This document shows, piece after piece, positions 33,153 to 41,397 of a DNA stretch of 64,000 nt. Origin of the DNA: Candidatus Cryptobacteroides onthequi (GTDB lineage Bacteria; Bacteroidota; Bacteroidia; Bacteroidales; UBA932); NCBI GenBank assembly GCA_018066125.1, contig JAGHSA010000008.1:35928-99927 (forward strand). The letters run 5' to 3'. The position numbers and the translations under genes were made by a program. The notes under the pieces are model-generated. The model was not told where the DNA came from and searched no databases. It saw only the letters and a program-made list of their open reading frames with translations. Positions within the stretch are counted from its first letter, which is position 1. Each line of letters starts with the position of its first letter.

Positions 33153-34313
33153 ATGAAAAGAGAAGTGTGGATCGACTGGATGCGTGTCGTGGCGTGTTTC
33201 ATGGTGATGGTAGTGCATAGCACCGAACCTTTCTATCTGGGCGGGGACGGCTCGCTGATACTCTGCAAGGCCGACATGTTCTGGTCTGCCCTGTTTGATT
33301 GCGTGGTACGATGCTGCGTGCCGCTGTTCATCATAGCGTCCAGCTATCTCCAGTTCCCGCTTCACTATGACACAGGGACATTCTTCCGCAAGAGAGCGGT
33401 GAGGATACTGGTCCCGTTCGCGATATGGTCGGTGTTCTATGCCTTCTACTGGGGTGAGCCTGTGCAGAACCTCAAGGATCTCATATTCAATTTCAATTAT
33501 GCAGCCGGTCATCTCTGGTTCGTCTATATGCTTGTGGGCGTCTATATTCTCATGCCTCTCCTGTCCCCGTGGGCGGAAAAGGTCGGGAAGAAGGAACTTC
33601 TCGGATATCTGGGTCTCTGTTTCTTCACCACTCTGATTCCTCTGTTCAGGGACTGGCTTTCTTCCGATCCTCTTGCAATTACATATGGCCCTACAGGCAT
33701 ACCGCGTCAGGCACTCTATCCTCTCTGGGGTGAGGCCAGCTGGAACGGCTACGGCCTGTTCTACTATTTCAGCGGCTTTATAGGCTATCTTCTTCTCGGC
33801 CTTTATTTCAGGAAATTCGTGGGAGAATTGTCTTGGAAGAAGACTCTTCTCATCGCTGTGCCGTCGTATCTTGCAGGATTTGCAGTTGCATTCGGCGGTT
33901 TCATCCGCAGGGTGCTTGAGAGCTGCGGCGGCACCTTCCCTGCTGCCGGCAACGTGAATATGGCGGTGTGGTGGGAAACCACATGGGTCAACGATACTGT
34001 AGGTGTCGCTCTCATGACCCTGGGCCTCGTGCTCCTGTTCCGAAAGATAAAGGGGGAGGGCGCCTTCTACCACAAGGTGCTGCTTCCTGTGTCTCAGGCC
34101 AGCTATGGCATGTATCTCTGCCACATGGTTGCCCTTGCAGCTTTCTCCGGACTGTTCCGTGGCGCGCTCGGCATCGGTGAGGATGGTGTCATGGGCATCT
34201 GGACCACTCCTGCGGAGATCAAGCTTACAGCCATCTGCTCTTTCGTTACAGTTGCGCTTGTCGCTGTCCTGGTGAGGCGCATTCCGAAGGTCGGCAGATT
34301 CATCATGGGCTAG
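33153..34313 (+). CDS. Acyltransferase-3 family membrane protein
   Basis: A 386-residue polytopic inner-membrane protein of the acyltransferase-3 family, which moves acetyl or other acyl groups onto surface polysaccharides or exported sugars. The N-terminal WIDWMRVVACFMVMVVHS carries the family's R/H active-site region (Arg after WM, His of VVHS). About ten hydrophobic segments follow, including VPLFIIASSYL and AAGHLWFVYMLVGVYIL. No glycan biosynthesis genes are adjacent, so the acceptor is unknown. Confidence 0.85.
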   Translation: MKREVWIDWMRVVACFMVMVVHSTEPFYLGGDGSLILCKADMFWSALFDCVVRCCVPLFIIASSYLQFPLHYDTGTFFRKRAVRILVPFAIWSVFYAFYWGEPVQNLKDLIFNFNYAAGHLWFVYMLVGVYILMPLLSPWAEKVGKKELLGYLGLCFFTTLIPLFRDWLSSDPLAITYGPTGIPRQALYPLWGEASWNGYGLFYYFSGFIGYLLLGLYFRKFVGELSWKKTLLIAVPSYLAGFAVAFGGFIRRVLESCGGTFPAAGNVNMAVWWETTWVNDTVGVALMTLGLVLLFRKIKGEGAFYHKVLLPVSQASYGMYLCHMVALAAFSGLFRGALGIGEDGVMGIWTTPAEIKLTAICSFVTVALVAVLVRRIPKVGRFIMG

Positions 34314-34331
34314 ACCTTCCACGCGACAGGC

Positions 34332-34420
34332 ATGCCGCCATATAGCGGCGGAGGGTTTGCCCCTGCGGCGGGCGTTGCGGAGCTCTCCTCCGCCCGCAAA
34401 GGGGCATTCCCGCAGTCGTG
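34332..34420 (+). repeat. Structured hairpin repeat, copy 3
   Basis: Matches the element at 822-908 across its length at roughly 80% identity by eye. Stems are TGCCCC (34358-34363) with GGGGCA (34401-34406) and GCGGGCG (34368-34374) with CGCCCGC (34391-34397). Relative to copy 1 the pair flanking GCCCC/GGGGC has changed from A-T to T-A, a compensatory change. It sits just after the acyltransferase stop and before a convergent terminator. Confidence 0.65.
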
Positions 34421-34439
34421 ACAATGGCGACATAAAGGG

Positions 34440-34471
34440 AAGAGGATAGCTGGAGTGTCAGCTATCCTCTT
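34440..34471. terminator. Perfect 13-bp stem terminator between convergent genes
   Basis: AAGAGGATAGCTG (34440-34452) pairs fully with CAGCTATCCTCTT (34459-34471) around a 6-nt loop. It lies between the convergent acyltransferase and FadL-type genes and can serve both strands, although the T runs are short. Confidence 0.75.
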
Positions 34472-34495
34472 CTGAACAATATTGCTGGTCTGGTT

Positions 34496-35845
34496 TTAGA
34501 ATGCGATGCTCAAGCCGACTCCGAGAGCCTTGCTGGTCTTGAAATACTCGGTAGAGAGAATCTCGCTCTCGACCTTGGTCTCCCTGTCAAACAGAGTGTG
34601 GAAATATCCGAGGTTGAGATCCATTGCAGGGCTGATGCTGACCTTTGCTCCTGCTCCGAAAGAAGTCGAGCTCACTGCGAAACTGAGGTCGGAGTTGTAC
34701 TCATGACCGCTTCCGGTATTGTGCGCGGTCCTCTGTGCGCCGCAGCTGATGGTAAGCCAGTTGCAGATGTCATACTCGACTCCGGCAAGATACTCAAGTG
34801 TGTTTGCTCCGAGAAGGTCCTGGCGGTCGCCGCGATCTGTTGCGGAGTTGTAGGTCTTAGCTCCCTTGTCGAAGTAGTAGTGGCAGGAGCCGTAAAGATG
34901 GAGCTTTGAGAAGGCTGTGTAGCCGATGCCGGCGGCGAGGAGTGCCGGGATGTCGTTGTCTAGGCTCTTGCCGTCGTCGAACTGGCCCATGCCGGAGGTG
35001 TTGGTTGCGGTAGAATTCTTAAGCGCGAGCTTTGTCTTGAATTCGTAGCGTGCTGCGAGATTCCAGTTGCCGGCCTTGAAGTCGGCACTGACGATAGGCG
35101 CTGCCCCAAGTCCGGACTGTGTGCAGTCGAGCGCTCTGTCTGCAGCCATAGGCGCATACTGGCCGAAACCTGCTGCATTGAGGAATGCCGCTGCCGGGAG
35201 TCCGTTGATCTGGATGCCTGAAATGGATGCATTGTACCCAGCCTTTCCGTAAGTGAGTCTGAGTCCTGCAGCCACGCTGAAATGATCGTTTATGCGGTAG
35301 CCGCCGAGAATCTGATTTGCGAAGAAGTACTGTGTGCCTTCAAGATTCATGTCGACGCCATATTTGACAGGGACACCTGCCTGGTTGAACATGGCGGCGA
35401 GCTGCGCTACCTGTGATTCAAAGGCGCCGAGGCCATCTGCATAGCTTGCCTTTCCGCCACCGCCAAGCACTCCGAAATGATCGGCTACGAACCAGCGGCC
35501 TCTGACGATTGTTATGTCGAGAGATGGGACGCAAGGTGCGAATGCCTCACCCTTGTAGAGTTTTGAAGCGGAACTGTTGTTTGCCCCGAACATGAGAGGA
35601 GCATAGTTGGTAGTGGTCTGCCTTGTCTGCCATGCAGCCTCCCAGTTGAGGCCGAGGTGGAGGCCGTCATTCATGAAGCCGATGCCGGCAGGGTTGAAAT
35701 ATGCTCCGTCGACACTGATGACAGCTTCCTGTGCAGGCATCCTGAAGAATGCCACACTCTGGTTTGTGTTGGTGACCAGACCGCCCGCGAAAGCCGGTAC
35801 TGCAGCTGCGATTGATGCGGCGATGGTGATGATAGTCTTTTTCAT
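34496..35845 (-). CDS. OmpP1/FadL-type outer-membrane transport protein
   Basis: A 449-residue outer-membrane barrel of the OmpP1/FadL/TodX family, which moves hydrophobic molecules such as long-chain fatty acids across the outer membrane. It has a signal peptide (1-20, ending AFAGG), the conserved N-terminal hatch region (AYFNPAGIGFMNDGLHLGLN) and barrel strands, ending in the aromatic GLSIAF expected for BAM recognition. Length is normal. A promoter box lies upstream (35875-35882) and a terminator downstream. Confidence 0.85.
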   Translation of the reverse strand: MKKTIITIAASIAAAVPAFAGGLVTNTNQSVAFFRMPAQEAVISVDGAYFNPAGIGFMNDGLHLGLNWEAAWQTRQTTTNYAPLMFGANNSSASKLYKGEAFAPCVPSLDITIVRGRWFVADHFGVLGGGGKASYADGLGAFESQVAQLAAMFNQAGVPVKYGVDMNLEGTQYFFANQILGGYRINDHFSVAAGLRLTYGKAGYNASISGIQINGLPAAAFLNAAGFGQYAPMAADRALDCTQSGLGAAPIVSADFKAGNWNLAARYEFKTKLALKNSTATNTSGMGQFDDGKSLDNDIPALLAAGIGYTAFSKLHLYGSCHYYFDKGAKTYNSATDRGDRQDLLGANTLEYLAGVEYDICNWLTISCGAQRTAHNTGSGHEYNSDLSFAVSSTSFGAGAKVSISPAMDLNLGYFHTLFDRETKVESEILSTEYFKTSKALGVGLSIAF

Positions 35846-35874
35846 TTGAATGTCCGTTTTGGTGTTCTGATGGG

Positions 35875-35882
35875 CAAAGATA
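35875..35882 (-). promoter_or_regulatory. -7 promoter box, TATCTTTG (minus)
   Basis: Exact TAnnTTTG on the minus strand, 29 nt before the FadL-type start codon. Confidence 0.5.
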
Positions 35883-36011
35883 TTGTGACAAACCGGACAT
35901 TGTGTGGGCTATTATTCCTTTAATTTGGCATAAAAGTCTGTATCTGCATGGTAAAATCCGTAATATATACCAATACGTAAGAATTCTATGGCCTGTTCTC
36001 ATCCAAAGGAA

Positions 36012-36043
36012 AAGGCCCGGTGCAATGATTTGCGCCGGGCCTT
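36012..36043 (-). terminator. Intrinsic terminator of the DUF1846 gene
   Basis: AAGGCCCGGTGCAA (36012-36025) pairs with TTGCGCCGGGCCTT (36030-36043): 14 bp with one G-T pair and a 4-nt loop, followed on the minus strand by a T-rich CCTTTTCCTTTGG. It lies 18 bp after the DUF1846 stop codon. Confidence 0.85.
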
Positions 36044-36061
36044 GGATATGCCTGAAGATGT

Positions 36062-37540
36062 CTATTCAAAATCGTTTGGCTTTTTCTTCACAGGGTCACA
36101 GGTGAGATTGACTCCGAGCTTCTTGAATATCTTCTGGTCGACCTCGCTCAGCATGACGGTAGAATGCACCTGGCATCCGTCGAACTCAGGGAGCTTGGCA
36201 AGAGCCCTCTCGCTGACCTCGTCCATGATGCTCAGCATCGACAGTGCCACGAGCACTTCGTCAGTGTGCAGACGCGGATTGTGTCCGTGGAGGAACGACA
36301 CCTTTGTCTTCTGTATAGGCTCGATCATCTTCTGAGGGAGAAGCTTGACTTCGTGTCCGATGCCTGCAAGTTCCTTTGCGGCATTGAGGATGAGTGCGGC
36401 GCTGGATCCGAGAAGAGGACTGGCGTTGGCGCAGATTATCCTTCCGTCAGGCATCTCGATGGCAGCGGAAGCCTGTCCGGTCTCTTCCTGCCTCTGGCGG
36501 GCTGCGACGGTGGTCTTTCTGTCATCGGTGCTGATCTTGGCCTGCTTCATCAGTAGGGCTATCTTGTTGACCTCGCTGTCGTTGCAGTCGCCGTCGGCAA
36601 GCTTGCAGAGCGCAGTATAGTAGCGGCGGATGATTTCATCCTTTGCTGCCTTGCAGCATATTTCATCGTCACTGAGACAGTATCCGACCATGTTCACACC
36701 CATGTCGGTAGGGGACTTGTACGGATTCTCTCCGTAAATGCCCTCGAACAGTGCGTTGAGCACAGGGAAGATCTCGATGTCTCTGTTGTAATTGATGGCG
36801 ATCTTTCCGTAGGCCTCGAGGTGGAACGGATCGATCATATTGACGTCGTTGAGGTCGGCTGTGGCGGCCTCGTATGCAATGTTCACAGGATGCTTCAGTG
36901 GGAGGTTCCATACCGGGAAGGTCTCAAACTTGGCGTATCCGGCCTCGATGCCCCTCTTGTGCTCCTGATAGAGCTGGCTGAGACAGACTGCCATCTTGCC
37001 GCTGCCTGGACCCGGTGCGGTGACGATGACCAGAGGCCTTGAGGTTTCGACATAGTCGTTGCGTCCGAATCCCTCATCAGAGTCGATGAGAGCCACATTG
37101 TTTGGATAACCTTCAATGGTGTAGTGGTAGTAGGCTTTGATACCGAGCCTCTCCAGCTTTGCGCGGTAGGTGTCGGCGCTGCTCTGGCCGTTGTAGTGGG
37201 TGATGACGACCGAACCTACGAGGAACCCCCTCTTGATGAACTCCTCGCGGAGTCGGAGCACGTCCATGTCATAGGTGATGCCGAGGTCCTGGCGGACCTT
37301 GTTCTTCTCAATGTCGATCGCGCTGATCACGATGATGATCTCTGCGCGGTCGCTGAGCTGGCTGAGCATGCGGAGCTTGCTGTCAGGCTGGAAGCCAGGC
37401 AGTACCCTGCTTGCATGGTGGTCATCGAAAAGCTTTCCTCCAAGCTCGAGATAGAGCTTGTTTCCGAACTGGGCGATGCGCTCCTTGATGTGTTCGGATT
37501 GTATCCTGAGATACTTGTCGTTATCAAATCCGTAGTTCAT
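36062..37540 (-). CDS. DUF1846 family protein
   Basis: A 492-residue protein of the DUF1846 family, widely conserved in Bacteroidota and Firmicutes and lacking an established function. Visible landmarks are the N-terminal GFDNDKYLRIQSEHI and LYLELGGKLFDDHHASRVLPGF, a P-loop-like TAPGPGSGKMAVCLSQLY near the middle, and HGHNPRLHTDEVLVALSML near the end. Frame is open to 37561, but a -7 box occupies 37549-37556, inside the longer version. The ATG at 37540 is therefore the realistic start and agrees with the family's usual beginning. Confidence 0.85.
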   Translation of the reverse strand: MNYGFDNDKYLRIQSEHIKERIAQFGNKLYLELGGKLFDDHHASRVLPGFQPDSKLRMLSQLSDRAEIIIVISAIDIEKNKVRQDLGITYDMDVLRLREEFIKRGFLVGSVVITHYNGQSSADTYRAKLERLGIKAYYHYTIEGYPNNVALIDSDEGFGRNDYVETSRPLVIVTAPGPGSGKMAVCLSQLYQEHKRGIEAGYAKFETFPVWNLPLKHPVNIAYEAATADLNDVNMIDPFHLEAYGKIAINYNRDIEIFPVLNALFEGIYGENPYKSPTDMGVNMVGYCLSDDEICCKAAKDEIIRRYYTALCKLADGDCNDSEVNKIALLMKQAKISTDDRKTTVAARQRQEETGQASAAIEMPDGRIICANASPLLGSSAALILNAAKELAGIGHEVKLLPQKMIEPIQKTKVSFLHGHNPRLHTDEVLVALSMLSIMDEVSERALAKLPEFDGCQVHSTVMLSEVDQKIFKKLGVNLTCDPVKKKPNDFE

Positions 37541-37548
37541 ACGGACTG

Positions 37549-37556
37549 CAAATTTA
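37549..37556 (-). promoter_or_regulatory. -7 promoter box, TAAATTTG (minus)
   Basis: Exact TAnnTTTG on the minus strand. Its last base is 9 nt before the ATG at 37540, which implies a leaderless or nearly leaderless transcript and rules out the upstream ATG at 37561. Confidence 0.6.
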
Positions 37557-37661
37557 ATCATTCAGGGCTGTATTTCAAAGCCGCTGACGTGCATGAAATG
37601 CATTTTTTGCACGATGATTTATTAAATTTTTTTCTTATCTTGTCGGTCAAACAGCGGACTT

Positions 37662-38903
37662 ATGGAACTATATCAGATCAGTCTCGACATGTATCAGACC
37701 GCGGGAGTGGGCGTGCTCGCCCTCATCCTCGGACTTTTTCTCACCAGGAAAATCTATTTTCTCAGAAAGATGTGCATTCCCTCTCCTGTATCTGGAGGCA
37801 TAATCTTCTCTCTCATTTTTCTGGCTCTGTACAAATGGTTCGGGATCGAATTGTCATTCAACGGCACACTGAAGGATCTCTTCATGATCATATTCTTCAC
37901 CTCTGTCGGATACCAGTCCAATCTAAGGGTCATCAGGCAGGGAGGAAAGCCTATTATAATAATGGTGCTGCTCGTAGCCGTCATCATCATCTTCCAGAAC
38001 CTCATCCCTGTGGGAATTGCTGCCGCAATGGGGCATGACCCTCTCCTGGGAATGGCTGCCGGATCCATCCCGATGTCTGGAGGTCACGGCACTGCAGGAG
38101 GATTTTCCGGACTGCTCGAGCAGATGGGTCTGAGCGGTGCGTCTTCGATCACCATGGCGGCAGCCACATTCGGACTTGTGGCTGGATCCCTCATCGGAGG
38201 ACCTCTGGCTGAGATTCTCATACGCCGCAATAACCTCTCGATCGAGGATGTGAGTGAAGATGATGCCGACACGATGGTCGGAATGGAAGTGAATGCCGGT
38301 CTTCCTGAGGCGAGAGAGGAGCATATGCAGTCGGAGGAGAGCGAGTTCCGAAAACTCTCAAGGGCAGCCTATGCGATGGTGCTCGCCATCGCCCTCGGCA
38401 CTTTCGTCAGCAAGCTGCTCGCTATGACCGGGATTACTTTCCCTACATATTTCGGATCGCTGCTGGCTGCCGCCCTCATGCGCAACCTGTGCGAGGCATT
38501 CCCGGGCAAGGTGAGGCTTCAGATGGACAGGATAGTCTCTCTTGGAGATGTGTGCCTGTCGCTTTTCCTCGGCATGGCCATGGTGTCGCTGCGTCTCTGG
38601 GAACTCGCCGGCATGGCGCTGCCGCTTTTCTCCATGCTGGTGGCGCAGCTCGTTTTCATGGGCGCCTTCGCCTACTTTGTGGCCTTCCCTCTTCTGGGCC
38701 GCAATTATGACGCGGCTGTGCTTGTCAGCGGCATCTGCGGTTTCGGCCTTGGCGCCACACCGAATGCAATGGCCAACATGTCTGCGGTCTGCTACAAATA
38801 CCGCTATGCCGTGAAGCCGTTCATCGTGGTGCCTATCATAGGAGCGATGTTCGCCGACCTTATCAATACGACGGTCATCACCATCTTCCTCAATATCCTG
38901 TAG
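37662..38903 (+). CDS. gltS: Sodium/glutamate symporter
   Basis: A 413-residue inner-membrane GltS-family transporter that imports glutamate with Na+. It has two inverted sets of membrane segments with the paired Gly-rich re-entrant motifs SIPMSGGHGTAGGFSG (first half) and GICGFGLGATPNAMANM (second half). The mid-protein cytoplasmic loop (VSEDDADTMVGMEVNAG) is charged. Length is typical. A terminator follows at 38923-38953. Promoter sequences upstream are AT-rich (TATCTTG near 37640) but not an exact consensus. Confidence 0.93.
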   Translation: MELYQISLDMYQTAGVGVLALILGLFLTRKIYFLRKMCIPSPVSGGIIFSLIFLALYKWFGIELSFNGTLKDLFMIIFFTSVGYQSNLRVIRQGGKPIIIMVLLVAVIIIFQNLIPVGIAAAMGHDPLLGMAAGSIPMSGGHGTAGGFSGLLEQMGLSGASSITMAAATFGLVAGSLIGGPLAEILIRRNNLSIEDVSEDDADTMVGMEVNAGLPEAREEHMQSEESEFRKLSRAAYAMVLAIALGTFVSKLLAMTGITFPTYFGSLLAAALMRNLCEAFPGKVRLQMDRIVSLGDVCLSLFLGMAMVSLRLWELAGMALPLFSMLVAQLVFMGAFAYFVAFPLLGRNYDAAVLVSGICGFGLGATPNAMANMSAVCYKYRYAVKPFIVVPIIGAMFADLINTTVITIFLNIL

Positions 38904-38922
38904 GGGAGTATGGATACAATTT

Positions 38923-38953
38923 AAGCGCCGGTCATCATCGATGTCCGGCGCTT
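38923..38953. terminator. Bidirectional terminator hairpin
   Basis: AAGCGCCGG (38923-38931) and CCGGCGCTT (38945-38953) form a 9-bp perfect stem with a 13-nt loop, between convergent gltS and the Hc1 gene. Confidence 0.7.
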
Positions 38954-38973
38954 GAACTTTCGAGTAGTATAAA

Positions 38974-39144
38974 TTACTTTGTAGCCTCGATAGAAGCCTT
39001 GCGGTACTCTTTGAGAGCCTTCTCGATCTCGAGAGAGGTCTTGCGTGCACGTGCACCAGCTGCCTTGTTTCCTGCTACGCTCTTCTCTGCGTCAGCTGCG
39101 AAAGCTGCTGTGAGAGCATTGATTTTTGCTACGAGTTCTTTCAT
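38974..39144 (-). CDS. Histone H1-like Hc1-family protein
   Basis: A 56-residue basic, Lys/Ala-rich protein of the bacterial histone H1-like (Hc1) family found across Bacteroidota. It contains MKELVAKINALTAAFAADA and SVAGNKAAGARARKTSLEIE followed by a Lys-rich helix. It should bind DNA nonspecifically as a nucleoid protein. The frame extends upstream to 39360, but ATG 39144 gives the known family start and a full promoter (-33 TTG at 39203-39205, 19-nt spacer, -7 TATATTTG) lies upstream of it. Confidence 0.85.
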   Translation of the reverse strand: MKELVAKINALTAAFAADAEKSVAGNKAAGARARKTSLEIEKALKEYRKASIEATK

Positions 39145-39175
39145 GATTATAGTGATTTTAGGGTTTTTAATGATG

Positions 39176-39205
39176 CAAATATAGTTAGAAAAATGAATTA
39201 CGCAA
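39176..39205 (-). promoter_or_regulatory. Full promoter (-33 TTG, 19-nt spacer, -7 TATATTTG) of the Hc1 gene
   Basis: On the minus strand TTG (39205-39203) and TATATTTG (39183-39176) are 19 nt apart, within the 19-21 nt spacing of Bacteroidota promoters. The 5' UTR would be about 25 nt. Confidence 0.65.
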
Positions 39206-39365
39206 CCCTTAATGCCTATTTTTGAGCACTTTACATACAAATTTAGACTAAAATGAAATAATTTTGGTCCCATAAGGTCTCTCGAGACATGACATGTCTG
39301 ACGATTGATTACGGAAGTCTCTATGTATTTTTGCTTTTGCGGTTCCGTATATGGTACCAAATGAT

Positions 39366-39373
39366 TATTTTTG
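39366..39373 (+). promoter_or_regulatory. -7 promoter box, TATTTTTG
   Basis: Exact TAnnTTTG match, 31 nt before the ATG of the Phd-like fusion gene. Divergent from the Hc1 promoter. Confidence 0.5.
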
Positions 39374-39404
39374 CGTTATCATTATTAACGGTGTACAGAG
39401 GTAA

Positions 39405-40457
39405 ATGATAATAGTCAGCAGCAGAAAGTTCAGAGACAATCAGAACAGCTATTTTGAGAAGGCAAAAACTGAGGAGGTGATACTTCAGACACTGAGGTAC
39501 GGCAGCTTCCGTCTTGTCCCGGTAAAGGAGGGCGATGCCGCTTTCTCCGATGTCCGCAAGGCGTCAGAAGAAAAGAATGCCGCTCTCGCGGCAAACTTCC
39601 GCAAGGGTGCATCATCACCGAAGACGGCGGCTCCTGCCCCTGTCAGGGAAGAAACCCATGCAGTTCCTGCCGTAGATATTGCTGAACTTGTGAAAGCAGC
39701 CGTACAGGAAGCAGTCGCCGCAGCGGTACCGGCTGCCGCTGCAGCAGCCGCTGCAGCCCAGGCCCAGCAGCTGCAGGCACTGGCCCGAGATGAAGAACCG
39801 GAAGCCGTCAAGCCTGCCAGGGCGCCGCGTGCGCCAAAGAAGAAGACAACAGCGCCTAAGGAGAAGGATGAGCTGAAGACGGAGCCTGAAAAGCCTGAGG
39901 CTCCGGAACTTCAGCCACTTTTTGCAGATGAAGCTCCGGTGATACCGGAACCTGTACCTGCGCCTGCCCCTGCGCCTCGTGAGGCGCCAGCTCCTGTTTC
40001 AAAGCCGTCGCCTGTACAGCCTATTCAGTCTCAATCCCGGCCGGTGACGGTACCCGTTCATGAACCTGCAGAGACAGATCCGGCAGCTTCGGCTCCGATC
40101 CCGAGACCAAAGCCTGCCCCGGCCGCAGCTCCATCCACCTCTACGGCTCCAAGACCTCAGCCGCGTCCAGCTCCGGTTCCTCTGTCACGTCAGGTGCAGA
40201 GAGCTCCTTTGAGCATAGAGGACGAGCTGGACGATCACGAGCCTATACCTGAACCGTCTGAAGAAGTGAAACGTCATATACATCCCGTGACAGCAGCGTC
40301 TGCGGATGTGAAGCCTGACTTCGTCGATCCCGGATTGTATACCGATTACGAGGATTCGTATATAGTCGGCGAGGAACGTCCCGACCTCGAGGCCCAGCTT
40401 GCAGCCTACAGGAAACAGGAGAAGGGCGGATTCTTCAAGAGGTTTTTCAAGAAATAA
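39405..40457 (+). CDS. Phd/YefM-like N-terminus fused to a long Ala/Pro-rich region
   Basis: A 350-residue protein. Residues 1-40 (IIVSSRKFRDNQNSYFEKA, GSFRLVPV) resemble the DNA-binding N-terminus of Phd/YefM-type antitoxins. The rest is low-complexity: a polyalanine run (about 105-118), Lys-rich APKKKTTAPKEK (about 143-154), Pro/Ala-rich linkers with many PAP and PEP steps to about 270, an acidic segment (about 270-330) and a basic, aromatic C-terminus GGFFKRFFKK. No toxin gene is adjacent. The region looks disordered and the C-terminus could bind membrane or nucleic acid. Divergent from the Hc1 histone-like gene. Function unknown; a nucleoid or envelope tether is inference. Confidence 0.65.
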   Translation: MIIVSSRKFRDNQNSYFEKAKTEEVILQTLRYGSFRLVPVKEGDAAFSDVRKASEEKNAALAANFRKGASSPKTAAPAPVREETHAVPAVDIAELVKAAVQEAVAAAVPAAAAAAAAAQAQQLQALARDEEPEAVKPARAPRAPKKKTTAPKEKDELKTEPEKPEAPELQPLFADEAPVIPEPVPAPAPAPREAPAPVSKPSPVQPIQSQSRPVTVPVHEPAETDPAASAPIPRPKPAPAAAPSTSTAPRPQPRPAPVPLSRQVQRAPLSIEDELDDHEPIPEPSEEVKRHIHPVTAASADVKPDFVDPGLYTDYEDSYIVGEERPDLEAQLAAYRKQEKGGFFKRFFKK

Positions 40458-40483
40458 TATCAAGCGAACCTAAATCAAATATC

Positions 40484-40894
40484 ATGGAACCTTACGTACA
40501 CAAGGTAAAGTATTACGAATGCGACAGGATGGGAGTCACCCATCATTCAAATTACATCAGAATCATGGAAGAAGCCAGGATCGACTATCTGGACAAGGTG
40601 GGATACGGCTTCGAGAAGATGGAGGCAGAGGGCATAGTCTCACCTGTGACTGCAGTCAAGTGCGAGTACCGCAAGACCACCACTTTTCAGGATGAGATAT
40701 CTGTAGAGCTCTCAGTGGTTTCGATGTCCAGCCTGAAGTTCTCCTTCGGCTATGTGATGAAGTGCAGGGGTGCGGTGGTCTTCAAAGGGGAAAGCACCCA
40801 TTGCTTCCTGGTGGGAGGTCGTCCGGTTTCTATGGAAGAGAGATACCCCGAGCTTCACAGGATGCTTGTAGAGATGATGGAGAAGGGTCAGTGA
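40484..40894 (+). CDS. Acyl-CoA thioesterase (YbgC/4HBT family)
   Basis: A 136-residue hotdog-fold thioesterase that hydrolyses acyl-CoA or acyl-ACP in the cytoplasm. The family signature YYECDRMGVTHHSNYIRIMEEAR is complete, with the catalytic Asp of ECD and the conserved HHSNY. Length is typical. It follows the Phd-like fusion gene by 26 bp, so the two may share a transcript, and its end overlaps the convergent GNAT gene by 7 bp. Confidence 0.88.
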   Translation: MEPYVHKVKYYECDRMGVTHHSNYIRIMEEARIDYLDKVGYGFEKMEAEGIVSPVTAVKCEYRKTTTFQDEISVELSVVSMSSLKFSFGYVMKCRGAVVFKGESTHCFLVGGRPVSMEERYPELHRMLVEMMEKGQ

Positions 40895-41394
40895 TCCTGC
40901 CCTGATATGCGCTGGTAGGCAAGCCTTTCGGCTCCGTCTGCCAGAAGGATTATGCCGCAGTAGCTGAAGCCGCTGCGGCTTATCAGTTTCTGCATGATCA
41001 GGTTGTCCCTGTGTGTGTCTATCCTGATGTTGGAGATGCGTTCTCCGCACCACCTCATGCATGAGTCGAAGATTCCGTGGCATCCATGCGCGGCAGCGAT
41101 CCTGTGCACTGTGGCATAAGGGAGGGTGTCGTCCAGCCATGCACCGCCGTAGATGATATTGTAGGTGGGCTCGATACCCGGTATGAAAGCGAAGGTTCCG
41201 TTGATGCGGCCGTCATCCGCGATGACATAGCTCACACCGCGGGCGATGTCCCTGAGAATGGCTTCCGGATCGGGGTAGGGACCGTTCCACTGCTCCATGT
41301 TGCCGTCTGCGCGCATGGTCTCCTTGGCATCGGCGAATATCTCCATAAGCCTTGGGATGTCCTCAGCTGCGGTTTTCCTGATGATTCTCTCCAT
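40888..41394 (-). CDS. GNAT-family N-acetyltransferase
   Basis: A 168-residue protein with the GNAT fold: N-terminal IRKTAAEDIPRLMEIFADAK, beta-strand region SYVIADDGRINGTFAF, and the late NLIMQKLISRSGFSYCGII, which matches the C-terminal family segment (neighbour-residue, then K/R-x-G-F). The acetyl-CoA loop is divergent (AAHGCHGI). Substrate unknown. It lies 3 bp downstream of the cation transporter gene on the same strand and is probably co-transcribed. Confidence 0.75.
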   Translation of the reverse strand: MERIIRKTAAEDIPRLMEIFADAKETMRADGNMEQWNGPYPDPEAILRDIARGVSYVIADDGRINGTFAFIPGIEPTYNIIYGGAWLDDTLPYATVHRIAAAHGCHGIFDSCMRWCGERISNIRIDTHRDNLIMQKLISRSGFSYCGIILLADGAERLAYQRISGQDH

Positions 41395-41397
41395 AGT

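Noticed and set aside
32610-34433. 607-codon open frame on the minus strand opposite the acyltransferase gene
   Set aside because: It is antisense to a clear membrane acyltransferase and to the DUF4230-like lipoprotein gene, is rich in His/Arg/Glu without domain features, and arises from GC-rich third positions.
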